The notes beneath the pieces were generated by a model. The model was not told the origin of the DNA. It ran no database searches and saw only the letters and a list, made by a program, of their open reading frames with translations. 64,000 nucleotides of DNA from assembly GCA_025642075.2 (NCBI GenBank), contig JAODUO010000153.1, positions 1,035,001 to 1,099,000 on the forward strand. Direction: 5' to 3'. This document shows positions 1 through 11,900 of this stretch, one piece after another. Within the stretch, counting starts at the first letter, position 1; each line of letters begins with the position of its first letter. The stretch comes from Ridgeia piscesae. Lineage: Eukaryota > Annelida > Polychaeta > Sabellida > Siboglinidae. The position numbers and the translations under genes are program-made.

Positions 1-238
1 GGTAAGGAAGAAGTCCTTCATCTTCCCCTCCCTCTAGGTAAGGATGAAGTCTTCATCTCCCCCTCCCTCCAGGTAAGGAAGAAGTCCTTCATCTTCCCCT
101 CCCTCCAGGTAAGGGAGAAGTCCTTCATCTTCCCCACCTTCCAGGTAAGGGAGAAGTCCTTCATCTTCTCCTCCCTCCAAGTAAGGAAGAAGACCTTCAT
201 CTTCCCCTCCCTCCAGGTAAGGGAAAAAAACTCATTCA
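1..238 (+). repeat. 36-bp minisatellite carrying splice-donor consensus
   Basis: Seven tandem units with a period of about 36 bp. GT dinucleotides fall at 2, 38, 73, 109, 145, 181 and 217, nearly all in the context CTCCAG|GTAAG; one is CAAGTAAG. Between them is a pyrimidine-rich stretch around AAGTCCTTCATCTTC. The array starts at or before the window edge, so any exon feeding it lies outside. It lies in the same orientation as the plus-strand gene whose next visible exon starts at 431. An open frame on the minus strand crosses it only because the period is a multiple of three. Confidence 0.9.
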
Positions 239-430
239 TCTTCCCATTCCGAAATGTGTCTGTTTTTTAGAACTGTCTGCTCAGATGAAGTGTCTGATAT
301 ATAGAAATGTCTGATATATAGAAGCGTCTGATATATAGAAGCGTCAGTCCATGGATGAAAAAATCAGATTCCGTAATTATTTAAAAAAGGAGTATTTTAT
401 GCATATAATAAATAAAAATTACTTTGACAG

Positions 431-3400
431 AGTTGAACGAGAGAGAGCATGAGAAGGCTAGAGGAGGACAGCGGCCGAGGGAGAGACTGGGGAGAGAGCT
501 GAGTATGACAGACGACACCCTCGGGGACACAGATGACTTCCTGCAGGTAGAGTCAGCCGGACACGCCCTTGTCATACACCAGGATTAGCCTCTGCATTTT
601 AATTTAGCCACATCATCACTCACCGGTATAAAATATGCATTTGCCAAAATTGCATGATTCAGATTTTTTTAAATAAGTACAGATGATAAAATAGTGTCCT
701 TCGGAAGGTTCTGACAATATGTCATTATGGAAATCTTCTGAGCTTAAAGAAAGATTTGATGCATCTAACCCTGTCAGCTGAAATGGTCTGTACAAGGATT
801 ACTAGCACAACATCCACAATCTTAGATCTTATCCTTATCTCAGACCCTGCTAAAATATCACAATGTGGTGTATTAGACATTGGCTTAAGCGATCACCAAA
901 TAATATATTGTACACGTAAATGCAAGAAAATCCCCATAAATCGTCATAACGGTGTAACATTAAGATCGCTTAAAAAATTACAGTAAGGAAATATTTGAAG
1001 AAAAACTGCACGAGGTAGATTGGCAGGTTGTCCTAGATTCAAACTCTGTACACGAGGCTTTTTATCTTTTTAAATCTAAGCTGATGGCCGTTATTGATAA
1101 CATCGCTCCCTTAAAATATGTCCGTATTAAACAACGTACCGCCCCTTGGATGACGGGTGAGATACTGCACCTGATCCATGAAAGAGATCGGGCTTTTACC
1201 AAATTTAAAAAGACCAAAGACATCAGTTGGCATGGAAAATTCACTTACCTTCGTAATCAGGTTCAACATAAGAAGAACCAGGCCAAATCAGATTTCATTG
1301 CTAATAAAACTGATGAATTCAAACAACAACCTTCAAAATTATGGCAACTGCTGAAAAGCCTCGGAACTTCGACTCAGTGTAACTGTAAACCAGGAAGCAT
1401 AGGACTAAACACTGACAATAGCATCTGTTTCGACAAATCAATAGTATCTGAACATTTCAACAACTACTTTTCTAATGTAGCCTCAACACTGGTTAACCAA
1501 CTTCCACCTAGTAATGGTATATATGAGAAGCAACACTTTCAAGACTTCTACAGGTCACTGGGTGTAACAAGTAATAGCTTCTGTTTTAATGAAGTCAGTG
1601 AGAACAACGTACTCAGTATTTTATGTAAACTAAATTCGAGCAAGGCAACCGGATTGGACCTATTGTCACCCAGATTCATTAAGGATGGTGCCCAGCTCAT
1701 TGTGTCACCTTTAACACATATTTTAAATTTATCATTGTCCACTGGCGAAATCCCTGAAAATCTTAAATCTGCTAAGGGGATGCCCATTTATAAAAAGAGT
1801 AGTAAAATGGAAGCCGGTAATTACAGACCGATCTCTATTTTAAATACGCTCTCAAAATTATTTGAGAGGATAGTCTATCAACAATTAAATGCTTATCTCC
1901 AAATACATCAGCTCCTGTATGAGCATCAGTCAGGCTTTAGATCCTCTTATTCTACTGAAACATGTTTAATATATCTCACTGACTTCATAAAACAAGAGCA
2001 AGATAAAGGTAATTATGTAGGCATGGTGCTACTTGACCTTCAGAAGGCATTTGATACGGTAAATCATAAGATTATGCTTCAAAAACTGGAAGCAATAGGA
2101 CTTCATGAATCTGCTATAGCCTGGTTTAATTCATATTTATATGGACGTCAACAATCAGTTGAAATCGGTGAAGCGATCTCTAATCCGATGACTGTCACAT
2201 GTGGTGTCCCACAAGGTTCAATTCTGGGACCGTTATTATTTCTAATATATATTAATGATATTTACACAGCTGTTCGCTGCAAACTACTTTTGTATGCTGA
2301 TGATTCAGCCCTTTTAGTCTCGGGTAAAGATACCCAACTGATTCAAGAAAGTCTTTCTTCAGAACTCGAGGCAGCCAGAGAGTGTCTAATCAATAACAAA
2401 TTGTCCCTCCATCTAGGGAAAACGGAGTCAATTCTATTTGGGTCGAAACGTAAACTGAACTCCAACTCCTGTAGTTCCATCCAGGTGAGATGTGCTGGTA
2501 CGACATTGGCAAGTCAAACCCATGTTAAATACCTAGGCATAGACCTAGATCAGTCATTAAATGGAGAAAGAGTGGCTGACAAGATTATTTGTAAATCAAA
2601 TGCCAAATTAAAATTTTTGTATAGACATACAAAAACTATCAACATGAAAACAAAAAAACTTCTTACCACAGCATTAATACAATGCCATTTTGACTATGCA
2701 TGTTCATCATGGTTCTCTGGTTTAACCAAGAAATACAAATCCAGACTTCAGTGTACTCAGAACAAGGTAATCCGTTTCATCTTAAATGCACCAGCCAGAA
2801 CCCACATCGGTTTGAGAGAGTTTAGACTGGTGAACATGCTACCAGTGGAGTTACGAGTTAAACAACTCAAATTGAACCTTGTTTACAATGTCATAAATGA
2901 TAAAGCACCAAAGTATATGTCAAATTTGATAAATGTAGCATGTAAGCAGCATGGCATAAATACAAGATCTAGTGTTATGTCTCTTTGTGTGCCGTATGTT
3001 AAATCATTTGGGCAAACCTCCTTTTACTACACAGGAATTCATGCCTGGAACGAATTGCCATTTTCCATATAAAGTGTTCAGAACATGAGGCAATTTAAAT
3101 GTCTACTGAAGCAGTTTTTGTTCAGTTGTCTTAATGATCAGGAAGCCAGCTCATTTATTTATTATTAATCATAATTGATGACGTAATTTTTATTTTTTAC
3201 TTTTATTATTTATTAGATTTTTGTGTGTGTAATAAATAACAAGGTTTTACAAAGTGTTTCTAATCAGGAGATATTTCCATACTTTTTATATTGTAATTAT
3301 CAATGTCATTTACATATATTAATAATTATTTATATCACTTATTTATTATGGTTGTTTTAGTATGTTATATTTCTCATTTCTGTCAATGTCTGTCATGTGT

Positions 3401-6400
3401 ATGTCAAGGACCACAATGGAAATAAGTGCGTGCACTTTTTGTGTTATCCGAATATTTAAATGTACCTTGTATTTATATATTATGCATATGTGTACAATGT
3501 TTTACATTTTATATTAAATAAATAAATCCAAAAAAAAATCAATCAATCTGCAAGCAGTAGTGGTCTGTACCTAACTCCATCAGTAATAGTGGTCTGTACC
3601 CAACTCCATCAGTAATAGTGGTCTGTACCCAACTCCATCAGTAATAGTGGTCTGTACCCAACTCCATCAGTAATAGTGGTCTGTACCCAACTCCATCAGT
3701 AATAGTGATCTGTACCCAACTCCATCAGTAATAGTGGTCTGTACCCAACTCCATTAGTAATAGTGATCTGTACCCAACTCCATCAGTAATAGTGGTCTGT
3801 ACCCAACTCCATCAGTAATAGTGCTCTGTACCCAACTCCATCAGCAATTGTGGTCTGTACCCAACTCCATCAGTAATTGTGGTCTGTCCCCAAGGAGGAT
3901 GTGGCAGACATCTCGCGGAGTGAAGGGGAATGTCTCCAGCAGAGGGCAGCACAATCACCACAGCATCAGTTTGCGACACGAGTGGCAAACTTACGCCAGA
4001 GCATGATGGTGGAGCAGGCGTCCGTGAACCAGTTCGGCCTCACCACTAATATCAGTCTCGGCGAGGTCATGACCTCTCAACCCAGTCTGGGACAAGTGAC
4101 CGACCAGCGAGACACACGTCACCCCGCACTGCAAGGTCAGTCCACCTCCACGCAGGTCACAACTCATTGGCTTCATAATATTATGTAATGCATTAATCAG
4201 AAAAACCTGAAGATGTTGGGTTTTTTCTTCCCTGGAGTCATGTATGAACTCTTGTCTTCCAAGATGTCAAAGTTCTGAGGGACACACAAACACTGATACA
4301 CTTATATACATGATCCATTCATACATAGTGATACATGATGCATGTGCACACATGCACGCCACACACACTGGTGTTATGCCCTGAAGTATTCTGTGTGTAG
4401 TTTTATCATGGTAGGTGTGTATGTTGATGACCTGTCTGTGCCTGACAGGAAATGTAACATTACATGATGTCCTTCTGTTGTTGTTCCTTACATTACTGTC
4501 TCTCATCTGTCTTCATTAGCTATGTATATAGTATTGTATACTGGAGTGAGTTATATTGGCATGCTGTAGGGGATGAGAGGGGATCAACTTCCCAGCTTCC
4601 CTCCACCAGACAGCCTGCAGTGCGGAGGGTGGAGTCCTCCCCCCAGCAGTCCCATACAGCCTCCCGATCTCGCCCCTCTCTCGGCCAGGTGATGGCAACG
4701 GATCACAACAGGGGCTCTCGACCCAGGTTCAAACCTTCCTCCTCAGGTGAGACTCAAGTCCATGGTGTACACTTATATGTACATGATGTACTTATGTGTA
4801 CATGGTATAATAATGTGTACATGATGTACACTTATGTGTACATGGTGTGTGCTTATATGTACATGGCATATGCTTATGTGTGCATGGTGTACATTTATGT
4901 GTACATGGTGTACGATTATGTGTACATTGCATACACTTATGTGTACATGGTGTGTGTTAATGTATACATGGTGTCCGCTTATGTGTGCACGTAATACAGT
5001 TATGTGTACATGGTGTACACTTATGTGCACATAGTGTATATTTATGTGTACATGATGTACACTTATGTGTACATTGTGTATGCTTGTGTGTACATGATGT
5101 ATGCTTATATGTACATGAAATACACTTATATGAACATGGTGTATGCTTATGTGTACATGGTGTATGCTTGTGTGTATATGACGCACACTCATGTGTACAT
5201 GGTGTACACATATGTGTACATCGTTACATACACATACAGGAGGTACATTAATATACGCAGCATTAGATGCTATTACAAGACTACGTCAGTTAAGTAGATT
5301 ATTGTGCAATCTTTGAAATGAGAACATAATTATGCATATTTGCTTTCATTATTTACAAAGAGTACATTTTGTGGATACTTACCGAAAGTCCTGCAATATA
5401 TTTTGTAAAGTCAACAAAGACCTTGAAAAGATTAATTATAACACGTCCAACTGTACTGGTGGTTACTTTGAGGAAGATGGCAGATTGAGTGGCAACTGAC
5501 ACTACAACTTAGATGTGATGGGTTGGCCAAGTAGTTGTACAGTGCACATTGTACAGTGCACATTGTACAGTGCACATTGTACAGTGCACATTGTACAGTG
5601 CACATTGTACAGTGCACATTGTACAGTGCACATTGTACAGATATCACATGTCAGCAAATGGATTGTGGTGCACATTTTGAAGTTAATGATAATTTTATTA
5701 TAATCATGTTAAATTATGTTTGGTAAATCTTGTAAATTGTTCTATTAGTATGTACTGGTATTTGTTTATTAGTACTGGTATTTGTTTATTGTTTATTAGT
5801 ACTGGTATTTGTTTATTGTTTATTAGTACTGGTATTTGTTTATTTGTCTGTTGTGTAATATGACATATGTTGTGTAATATGGTGTCTGACTGTCTGTTGT
5901 GTAATATGACTGTTATGTTGTGTAACATGATGTCTGTTGTGTAATATGACTTTTATTGTGTAATATGACTTCTGTTGTGTAATATGACGTCTGTTGTGTA
6001 ACATGACGTCTGTTGTGTAACATGATGTCTGTTGTGTAATATGAGTTTTATTGTGTAGTATGACTTCTGTTGTGTAATATGACTACTGTTGTACAATATG
6101 ACTTCTGTTGTGTAATATGACGTCTGTTGTGTAACATGATGTCTGTTGTGTAATATGACTTCTATTGTGCAATATTCTGTTGTGTAATATGACATCTGTT
6201 TGTAATATTACAGTGGAGTTGAGTGATGAGTGGCGGACTCTCACTCCGGATCAGATCAATGTCGATGCCCTTCTACAAAGTAACGATTACTTTGGCACGA
6301 CACAGTCGGATCTGGGTAGTACGACAAACCTGACTGACCGACCACCAGCGCACTCTGCTGGTGAACTACACCATCAAGACATGGATGCGATGGTCAAGAC

Positions 6401-6536
6401 GTCGTCCAGTTGGCAGGGTCAGAACGTCGCAGAAATGACCAGCAGTGTGCGGCTCTCAGTGACCATTCCGTCCATGACTGAAGACTACAGCAGCATCACC
6501 GATTCTGTGTCTGAGATTACAGCGTCACCTCCATAG
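431..6536 (+). CDS. 3' part of an unrecognised multi-exon gene (four exons)
   Basis: Exons 431-546, 3895-4135, 4570-4746 and 6214-6536 (stop TAG). Each has AG before and GT after, and the phases fit at every join (0, 1, 1), giving 284 aa of C-terminus. The sequence is polar and rich in Gln, Ser, Thr and Arg, with no membrane segment or known domain that I can see. The first exon is charged (LNEREHEKARGG, then TDDTLGDTDDFLQ). A short motif recurs three times: ISLGEV, PSLGQV, PSLGQV, the last at the end of a Ser/Arg-rich stretch in exon three. The final exon is Asp/Ser/Thr-rich (TPDQINVDALLQSNDYFG). An additional exon between 547 and 3894 is possible, and the 5' part lies left of the window. 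The 431-546 exon is the least certain; the last three are well supported. I do not recognise the family. Confidence 0.7.
690..3540 (+). mobile_element. 5'-truncated Jockey-superfamily non-LTR retrotransposon (LINE)
   Basis: An intronic copy in the sense orientation of the host gene. It begins inside the apurinic endonuclease domain (end motif GLSDHQIIY at about 882-908), runs through reverse transcriptase, and ends in an AT-rich 3' region with ATTAAATAAATAAATCC followed by an A-run at about 3510-3540. The 5' boundary is approximate. The element is defective: a one-base frameshift in an A-run near 970-984 separates endonuclease from RT, and a TAA at 3070-3072 cuts the last ~30 codons, which remain readable beyond it (SVQNMRQFKCLLKQFL). 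Confidence 0.85.
756..3165 (+). pseudogene. LINE endonuclease/reverse transcriptase ORF, frameshifted
   Basis: The frame from 756 to 986 carries the C-terminal end of an exonuclease-endonuclease-phosphatase domain (TRITSTTSTILDLILISD, then GLSDH). Moving by one base in the A-run around 970 lets the protein continue as YSKEIFEEKLHEVDW into the long frame that ends at 3072. RT motifs are intact: the finger region with YRPISILNTLSKLFERIV, motif A (LLDLQKAFDTVNH), motif B (GVPQGSILGPLLFLIYINDI) and the catalytic LLLYADDSALL. The thumb and C-terminal region (HVKYLGIDLD, LIQCHFDYACSSW, WNELP) are typical of Jockey/CR1-like LINEs. With RT intact and only two lesions, this is a fairly recent insertion, but it cannot make a full protein. 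Confidence 0.85.
3545..3894 (+). repeat. 29-bp minisatellite ending at an exon acceptor
   Basis: About 12 units of a 29-bp repeat (AGTAATAGTGGTCTGTACCC then AACTCCATC). The array starts just after the LINE tail and runs to the exon at 3895. The last unit differs by a few bases (GTCTGTCCCCAAG), which creates the AG used as acceptor. Confidence 0.9.
4757..5232 (+). repeat. 21-bp minisatellite (TTATGTGTACATGGTGTAC type)
   Basis: More than 20 degenerate units of 21 bp, starting about 10 bp after the donor at 4747 of the preceding exon. The period is a multiple of three, so several frames stay open in both directions with 7-residue repeats. These are artefacts, not genes. Confidence 0.9.
5535..5641. 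repeat. 14-bp palindrome-rich tandem repeat
   Basis: About eight near-perfect copies of a 14-bp unit containing two self-complementary hexamers, TGTACA and GTGCAC. It lies in the last intron of the first gene. Confidence 0.9.
5745..6213 (+). repeat. Two adjoining intronic arrays, the second ending at an acceptor
   Basis: From 5745 to 5845 there are about four copies of a unit around TTTATTAGTACTGGTATTTG. From about 5850 to 6213 there are roughly 18 copies of a 19-bp unit around CTGTTGTGTAATATGAC. The final copy is altered to CTGTTTGTAATATTACAG, and this AG is the acceptor of the terminal exon at 6214. Confidence 0.85.
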
Positions 6537-7478
6537 ATACTCACTAGGTGGCGGGACAGTCTCTTACACATGGTCACTTGTTTTCGGCAGGAATTCTAAG
6601 AGGTGCTGCATGTTTCATCAGCATGTTTCATTCCAATGTGATAAGCTGTAGCCTCACTCAGCATTGTAATTAGACTTATTAAAATGTATTTATATCATGA
6701 TTTATCACCACAGATCAACCAACACAGCTAGACTAAGGACAATGTTGCCAGGTGATTTCTATGTTAGTATTATGATTAAGTAAGTGAATGCCATCCCCAT
6801 TCACTGCCCCACCCCCCAGACCATGTGGAAGTTGGCAAGAAAGTATTGCGATATTGGTTCATTCATGCTCTTTCCGACAGGGACCTGTAGCCAGATTTAG
6901 CAACAGAATAGGACTCTATGGCTTCACATGGACTGTTTACATGTACAAGCTGTGTTAGTGGGTGACAAACCTATTTGCCCTTTGTAAAATTCTAGATATG
7001 CCATCGACAACAAACTAATTCTGTGTATGTAGTGTGTGCCACATCAGCTTGCCTATACACTCAACATGTTATACAACAATGTATTGACATTGCCTGTGAA
7101 TCACACACGTCGTGCTGCAGGAGTTTAAGCTTGTTATATTGGTAAGGATGCTGTTGACAAAACAATCATCTAGAAAACACCTATGACTTTACTACTATTA
7201 TTGGACTGAGATCATCAACATGTGTCATGTGTATCAAAAATTATGATATGATATGATTAATATTTATTACCATGGTACTGTGACTTAAAAAGAAAATGTA
7301 CAAATGTTTTTATATTTTTGCACTTCTTATTTATATTGTGCGCTCTACTTCTTAGTGTAATATTTTATTTAAATATTAGATGAAAAGACCAAGTACAGCT
7401 TGTAGGTTTATTTTGTAGATATATTAGTATGGTGTTCCAATATTTATGACTTGATGTCGTCATGACTTCCATTATGTG

Positions 7479-7484
7479 AATAAA
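7479..7484 (+). promoter_or_regulatory. Polyadenylation signal AATAAA of the first gene
   Basis: A canonical AATAAA about 940 nt after the stop at 6536. The stretch 6537-7500 has no open frame of note and is best read as the 3' UTR. It is the first good signal downstream of the stop. Confidence 0.55.
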
Positions 7485-7679
7485 AATTAATTCCACTTTC
7501 ATATGCAGTGTGTGATGTTTAACATTAACAGCTATTTGTTTATACTAGTTTACATCTGCCTGTCAAACTACGGACAAGTCACCATTATACTTAAATTGTA
7601 GAACATTGCTGTTGTTGCCAGTCACACCAACCAGAGAGAGCCACCAACGATGTTTACAAATGCATCACTAGTGTTTTGG

Positions 7680-8225
7680 GTGGGAGGCCAGTGGTTAAAG
7701 AGGTTGAATGTAGAGGTGAGAGGCCAGTGGTTAAAGTGGTGGAATGTAGAGGTGAGTGGTTAAACTGGTTGAATTATAGGTGAGAGGCCAGTGGTTAAAG
7801 TGGTTGAATGTAGAGGTGAGTGGGTGAGAGGCCAGTGGTTGAATGTAGTGGTGAGTGGGTGAGAGGCCAGTGGTTAAAGTGGTTGAATGTAGAGGCCAGT
7901 GGTTGAATGTAGTGGTGAGTGGGTGAGAGGCCAGTGGTTGAATGTAGTGGTGAGTGGGTGAGAGGCCAGTGGTTAAAGTGGTTGAATGTAGAAGTGAGTG
8001 GGTGAGAGGCCAGTGGTTAGTGTTTGAATGTAGAGATGAGTAGGTGGAGGCCAGTGGTTAAAGTAGTTGAATGTAGAGGTGAGTGGGTGAGAGGCCCGTG
8101 GTTGAATGTAGAGATGAGTGGGTGGAGGCCAGTGGTTGAATGTAGAGGTGAGTGGGTGGAGGCCAGTTGTTGAAGTGGTTGAATGAGAGGCCAGTGATTC
8201 AACTGGTTGAATGTAGAGTGAGTTT
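7680..8225. repeat. Irregular minisatellite between convergent genes
   Basis: Variable-length units built from GAGAGGCCAGTGGTT, GAATGTAGAGGTGAGTGG and AAAGTGGTT. It separates the 3' end of the first gene from the 3' end of the F-box gene. No gene is visible in 7,500-8,300. Confidence 0.85.
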
Positions 8226-8319
8226 TGAAAGCTAAAAAAGAAACAGAAGTTGACTATACTGTGGATGTAACATTAAACAACCACAAGTCAACCAACCCTG
8301 GGATTGCACACAGGTACAT

Positions 8320-8325
8320 TTTATT
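8320..8325 (-). promoter_or_regulatory. Candidate polyadenylation signal of the F-box gene
   Basis: AATAAA on the minus strand (TTTATT on plus), about 615 nt beyond the minus-strand stop at 8939. The stretch 8326-8938 would then be its 3' UTR. An ATTAAA-type alternative lies near 8556. Confidence 0.4.
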
Positions 8326-8938
8326 CATCTATGCTCTATTTACATGTAGCAATTATTTTCCATTAAAGCTGCACCTAAATGATTTCTATCTTGCAAACTT
8401 TGCATGCACAGTTGATTGCACCCATCCACACGTTCTTACATGAACATAGCCAATTTAGCACATTCACCCAAATATTACACATTGTATATCACATTCCCAT
8501 GCCTGTATATCACATTCGCACATTTGTAGATTTAGTAAAAAAAGTATTTAAATTGTTTTAATTTGTAACATTGCCACACGCCTGCCGCAACAGAAATGCC
8601 TCTTGCTAGGAGCAACAATCCCGGTAAAATGAAGGTTTCTTGCGTTCTCTCTAATCTAGTGTAACTAGTCAACTGTGAACAATGTCATTGCTGCACAGAT
8701 TCTGCAGAAAGATCATGCTACATATGCGTTGCTCTCCACAGCTAAAAAGTAGAAATTTCCTCCATGATTCAGTAAAGCTTGCAAGCTATCAAGTGAACAT
8801 ATATACGCTCACAATACACGGGCTGTAGTATTTTGAACACTGCCCTCCAGGGGGACACATTTCTGGCACTCGCTGCCAGACTGTTCCGTAAGCCTCCACC
8901 AGAGGGCCAGACTGTTGTGTGTGGCGTCCACTAGATGA

Positions 8939-11900
8939 CTATGGTGTCCTGCGTGCAGGCGGCACTTGGAAGACGCGTATGTTTGTGTGTGGCAGGAAAC
9001 CACCCATGTAGTCCACCACCTTGTTGATACTGATGTAGTTGGCGGGTGAGCTCACGTCAAACATGGGCTGAGGGCCAGCCGCCAGCGACGGCAACACCGC
9101 AATACACAACACCTTCTGGGGACTGCCACCAGGTGTCACTGCTAGACTCACGCCATCGACGTTCTCACACGTGACGCCCCACTCAAACTGTTTGAGAAAT
9201 GTCATCTGTGCGACAGCCTGAAGCACCCATGTGTTCACTTCTGACGTCTGAAACACACGGCACGTGACATGTCACGAACATGACACATAGATGTCATACA
9301 GCATGTGCTGTAGCACACACACACGACACACACACACGACACATCAATGTCATCACTCGTTACACCAATGTCACATAACACAACACACCACGTTACACAA
9401 CACACCACGTTAAATATGTGAAATTACAGCATTTGCCTATAAACAATGTAACAAAATATTAACAGCATCTTTGTTATAACAAAACATAATAAATGAAATA
9501 ACTGACAAAATTCAACATGTGGCTAGACTCAGTCTGCAGATAACTAAATTGATATAATAAGAGCATTCATGCAGTTCGTACAAACAGTATGACAGTGTAT
9601 ATATGCATATGTAACTGTGTAAACATATATAGGTGAATCAGTGAGTATTAAACATACAGCTGATGTTCTTACCCGTGTCTCTGTATTTGTCCACACTGAA
9701 AATTTCTTGAGTTGTGAGAGACCCTTCAGGATATCAGCCAAGTTCTCAGCAATGACGTATTCTATGAGCTCTAGTTGTTCCAGGCTACAACACAACACCA
9801 GACAGAGTACAGAGTCAGCCTCACAGTGAACACAACACCAGACAGAGTACAGAGTCAGCCTCACAGTGAACACAACACCAGACAGAGTACAGAGTCAGCC
9901 TCACAGTGAACACAACACCAGACAGAGTACAGAGTCAGCCTCACAGTGAACACAACACCAGACAGAGTACAGAGTCAGCCTCACAGTGAACACAACACCA
10001 GACAGAGTACAGAGTCAGCCACACAGTGAACACAACACCAGACAGAGTACAGAGTCAGCCACACAGTGAACACAACACCAGACAGAGTACAGAGTCAGCC
10101 TCACAGTGAACACAACACCAGACAGAGTACAGAGTCAGCCACACAGTGAACACAACACCAGACAGAGTACAGAGTCAGCCACACAGTGAACACAACACCA
10201 GACAGAGTACAGAGTCAGCCACACAGTGAACACAACACCAGACAGAGTACAGAGTCAGCCTCACAGTGAACACAACACCAGACAGAGTACAGAGTCAGCC
10301 TCACAGTGAACACAACACCAGACAGAGTACAGAGTCAGCCTCACAGTGAACACAACACCAGACAGAGTACAGAGTCAGCCTCACAGTGAACACAACACCA
10401 GACAGAGTACAGAGTCAGCCTCACAGTGAACACAACACCAGACAGAGTACAGAGTCAGCCTCACAGTGAACACAACACCAGACAGAATACAGAGTCAGCC
10501 TCACAGTGAACACAACACCAGACAGAGTACAGAGTCAGCCTCACAGTGAACACAACACCAGACAGAGTACAGAGTCAGCCTCACAGTGAACACAACACCA
10601 GACAGAGTACAGAGTCAGCCTCACAGTGAACACAACACCAGACAGAGTACAGAGTCAGCCTCACAGTGAACACAACACCAGACAGAGTACAGAGTCAGCC
10701 TCACAGTGAACACAACACCAGACAGAGTACAGAGTCAGCCTCACAGTGAAAACAACACCAGACAGAGTACAGAGTCAGCCACACAGTGAACACAACACCA
10801 GACAGAGTACAGAGTCAGCCACACAGTGAACACAACACCAGACAGAGTACAGAGTCAGCCTCACAGTGAACACAACACCAGACAGAGTACAGAGTCAGCC
10901 ACACAGTGAACACAACACCAGACAGAGTACAGAGTCAGCCACACAGTGAACACAACACCAGACAGAGTACAGAGTCAGCCACACAGTGAACACAACACCA
11001 GACAGAGTACAGAGTCAGCCTCACAGTGAACACAACACCAGACAGAGTACAGAGTCAGCCTCACAGTGAACACAACACCAGACAGAGTACAGAGTCAGCC
11101 TCACAGTGAACACAACACCAGACAGAGTACAGAGTCAGCCTCACAGTGAACACAACACCAGACAGAGTACAGAGTCAGCCTCACAGTGAACACAACACCA
11201 GACAGAGTACAGAGTCAGCCTCACAGTGAACACAACACCAGACAGAATACAGAGTCAGCCTCACAGTGAACACAACACCAGACAGAGTACAGAGTCAGCC
11301 TCACAGTGAACACAACACCAGACAGAGTACAGAGTCAACCTCACAGTGAACACAACACCAGACAGAGTACAGAGTCAGCCTCACAGTGAACACAACACCA
11401 GACAGAGTACAGAGTCAGCCTCACAGTGAACACAACACCAGACAGAGTACAGAGTCAGCCTCACAGTGAACACAACACCAGACAGAGTACAGAGTCAGCC
11501 TCACAGTGAACACAACACCAGACAGAGTACAGAGTCAGCCTCACAGTGAACACAACACCAGACACACGAGTACAGAGTCAACCTCACAGTGAACACAACA
11601 CCAGACAGAGTACAGAGTCAGCCTCACAGTGAACACAACACCAGACACACGAGTACAGAGTCAACCTCACAGTGAACACAACACCAGACAGAGTACAGAG
11701 TCAGCCTCACAGTGAACACAACACCAGACACACGAGTACAGAGTCAGCCTCACAGTGAACACAACACCAGACAGGGTACAGAGTCAGCCTCACAGTGAAC
11801 ACAACACCAGACACAGGAGTACAGAGTCAGCCTCACAGTGAACACAACACCAGACAGAGTACAAAGTCAGCCTCACAGTGAACACAACACCAGACAGAGT

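Noticed and set aside
4773..5297. Open frames of 66-139 codons on both strands
   Set aside because: They follow from a 21-bp repeat that keeps all frames open; the products are 7-residue repeats.
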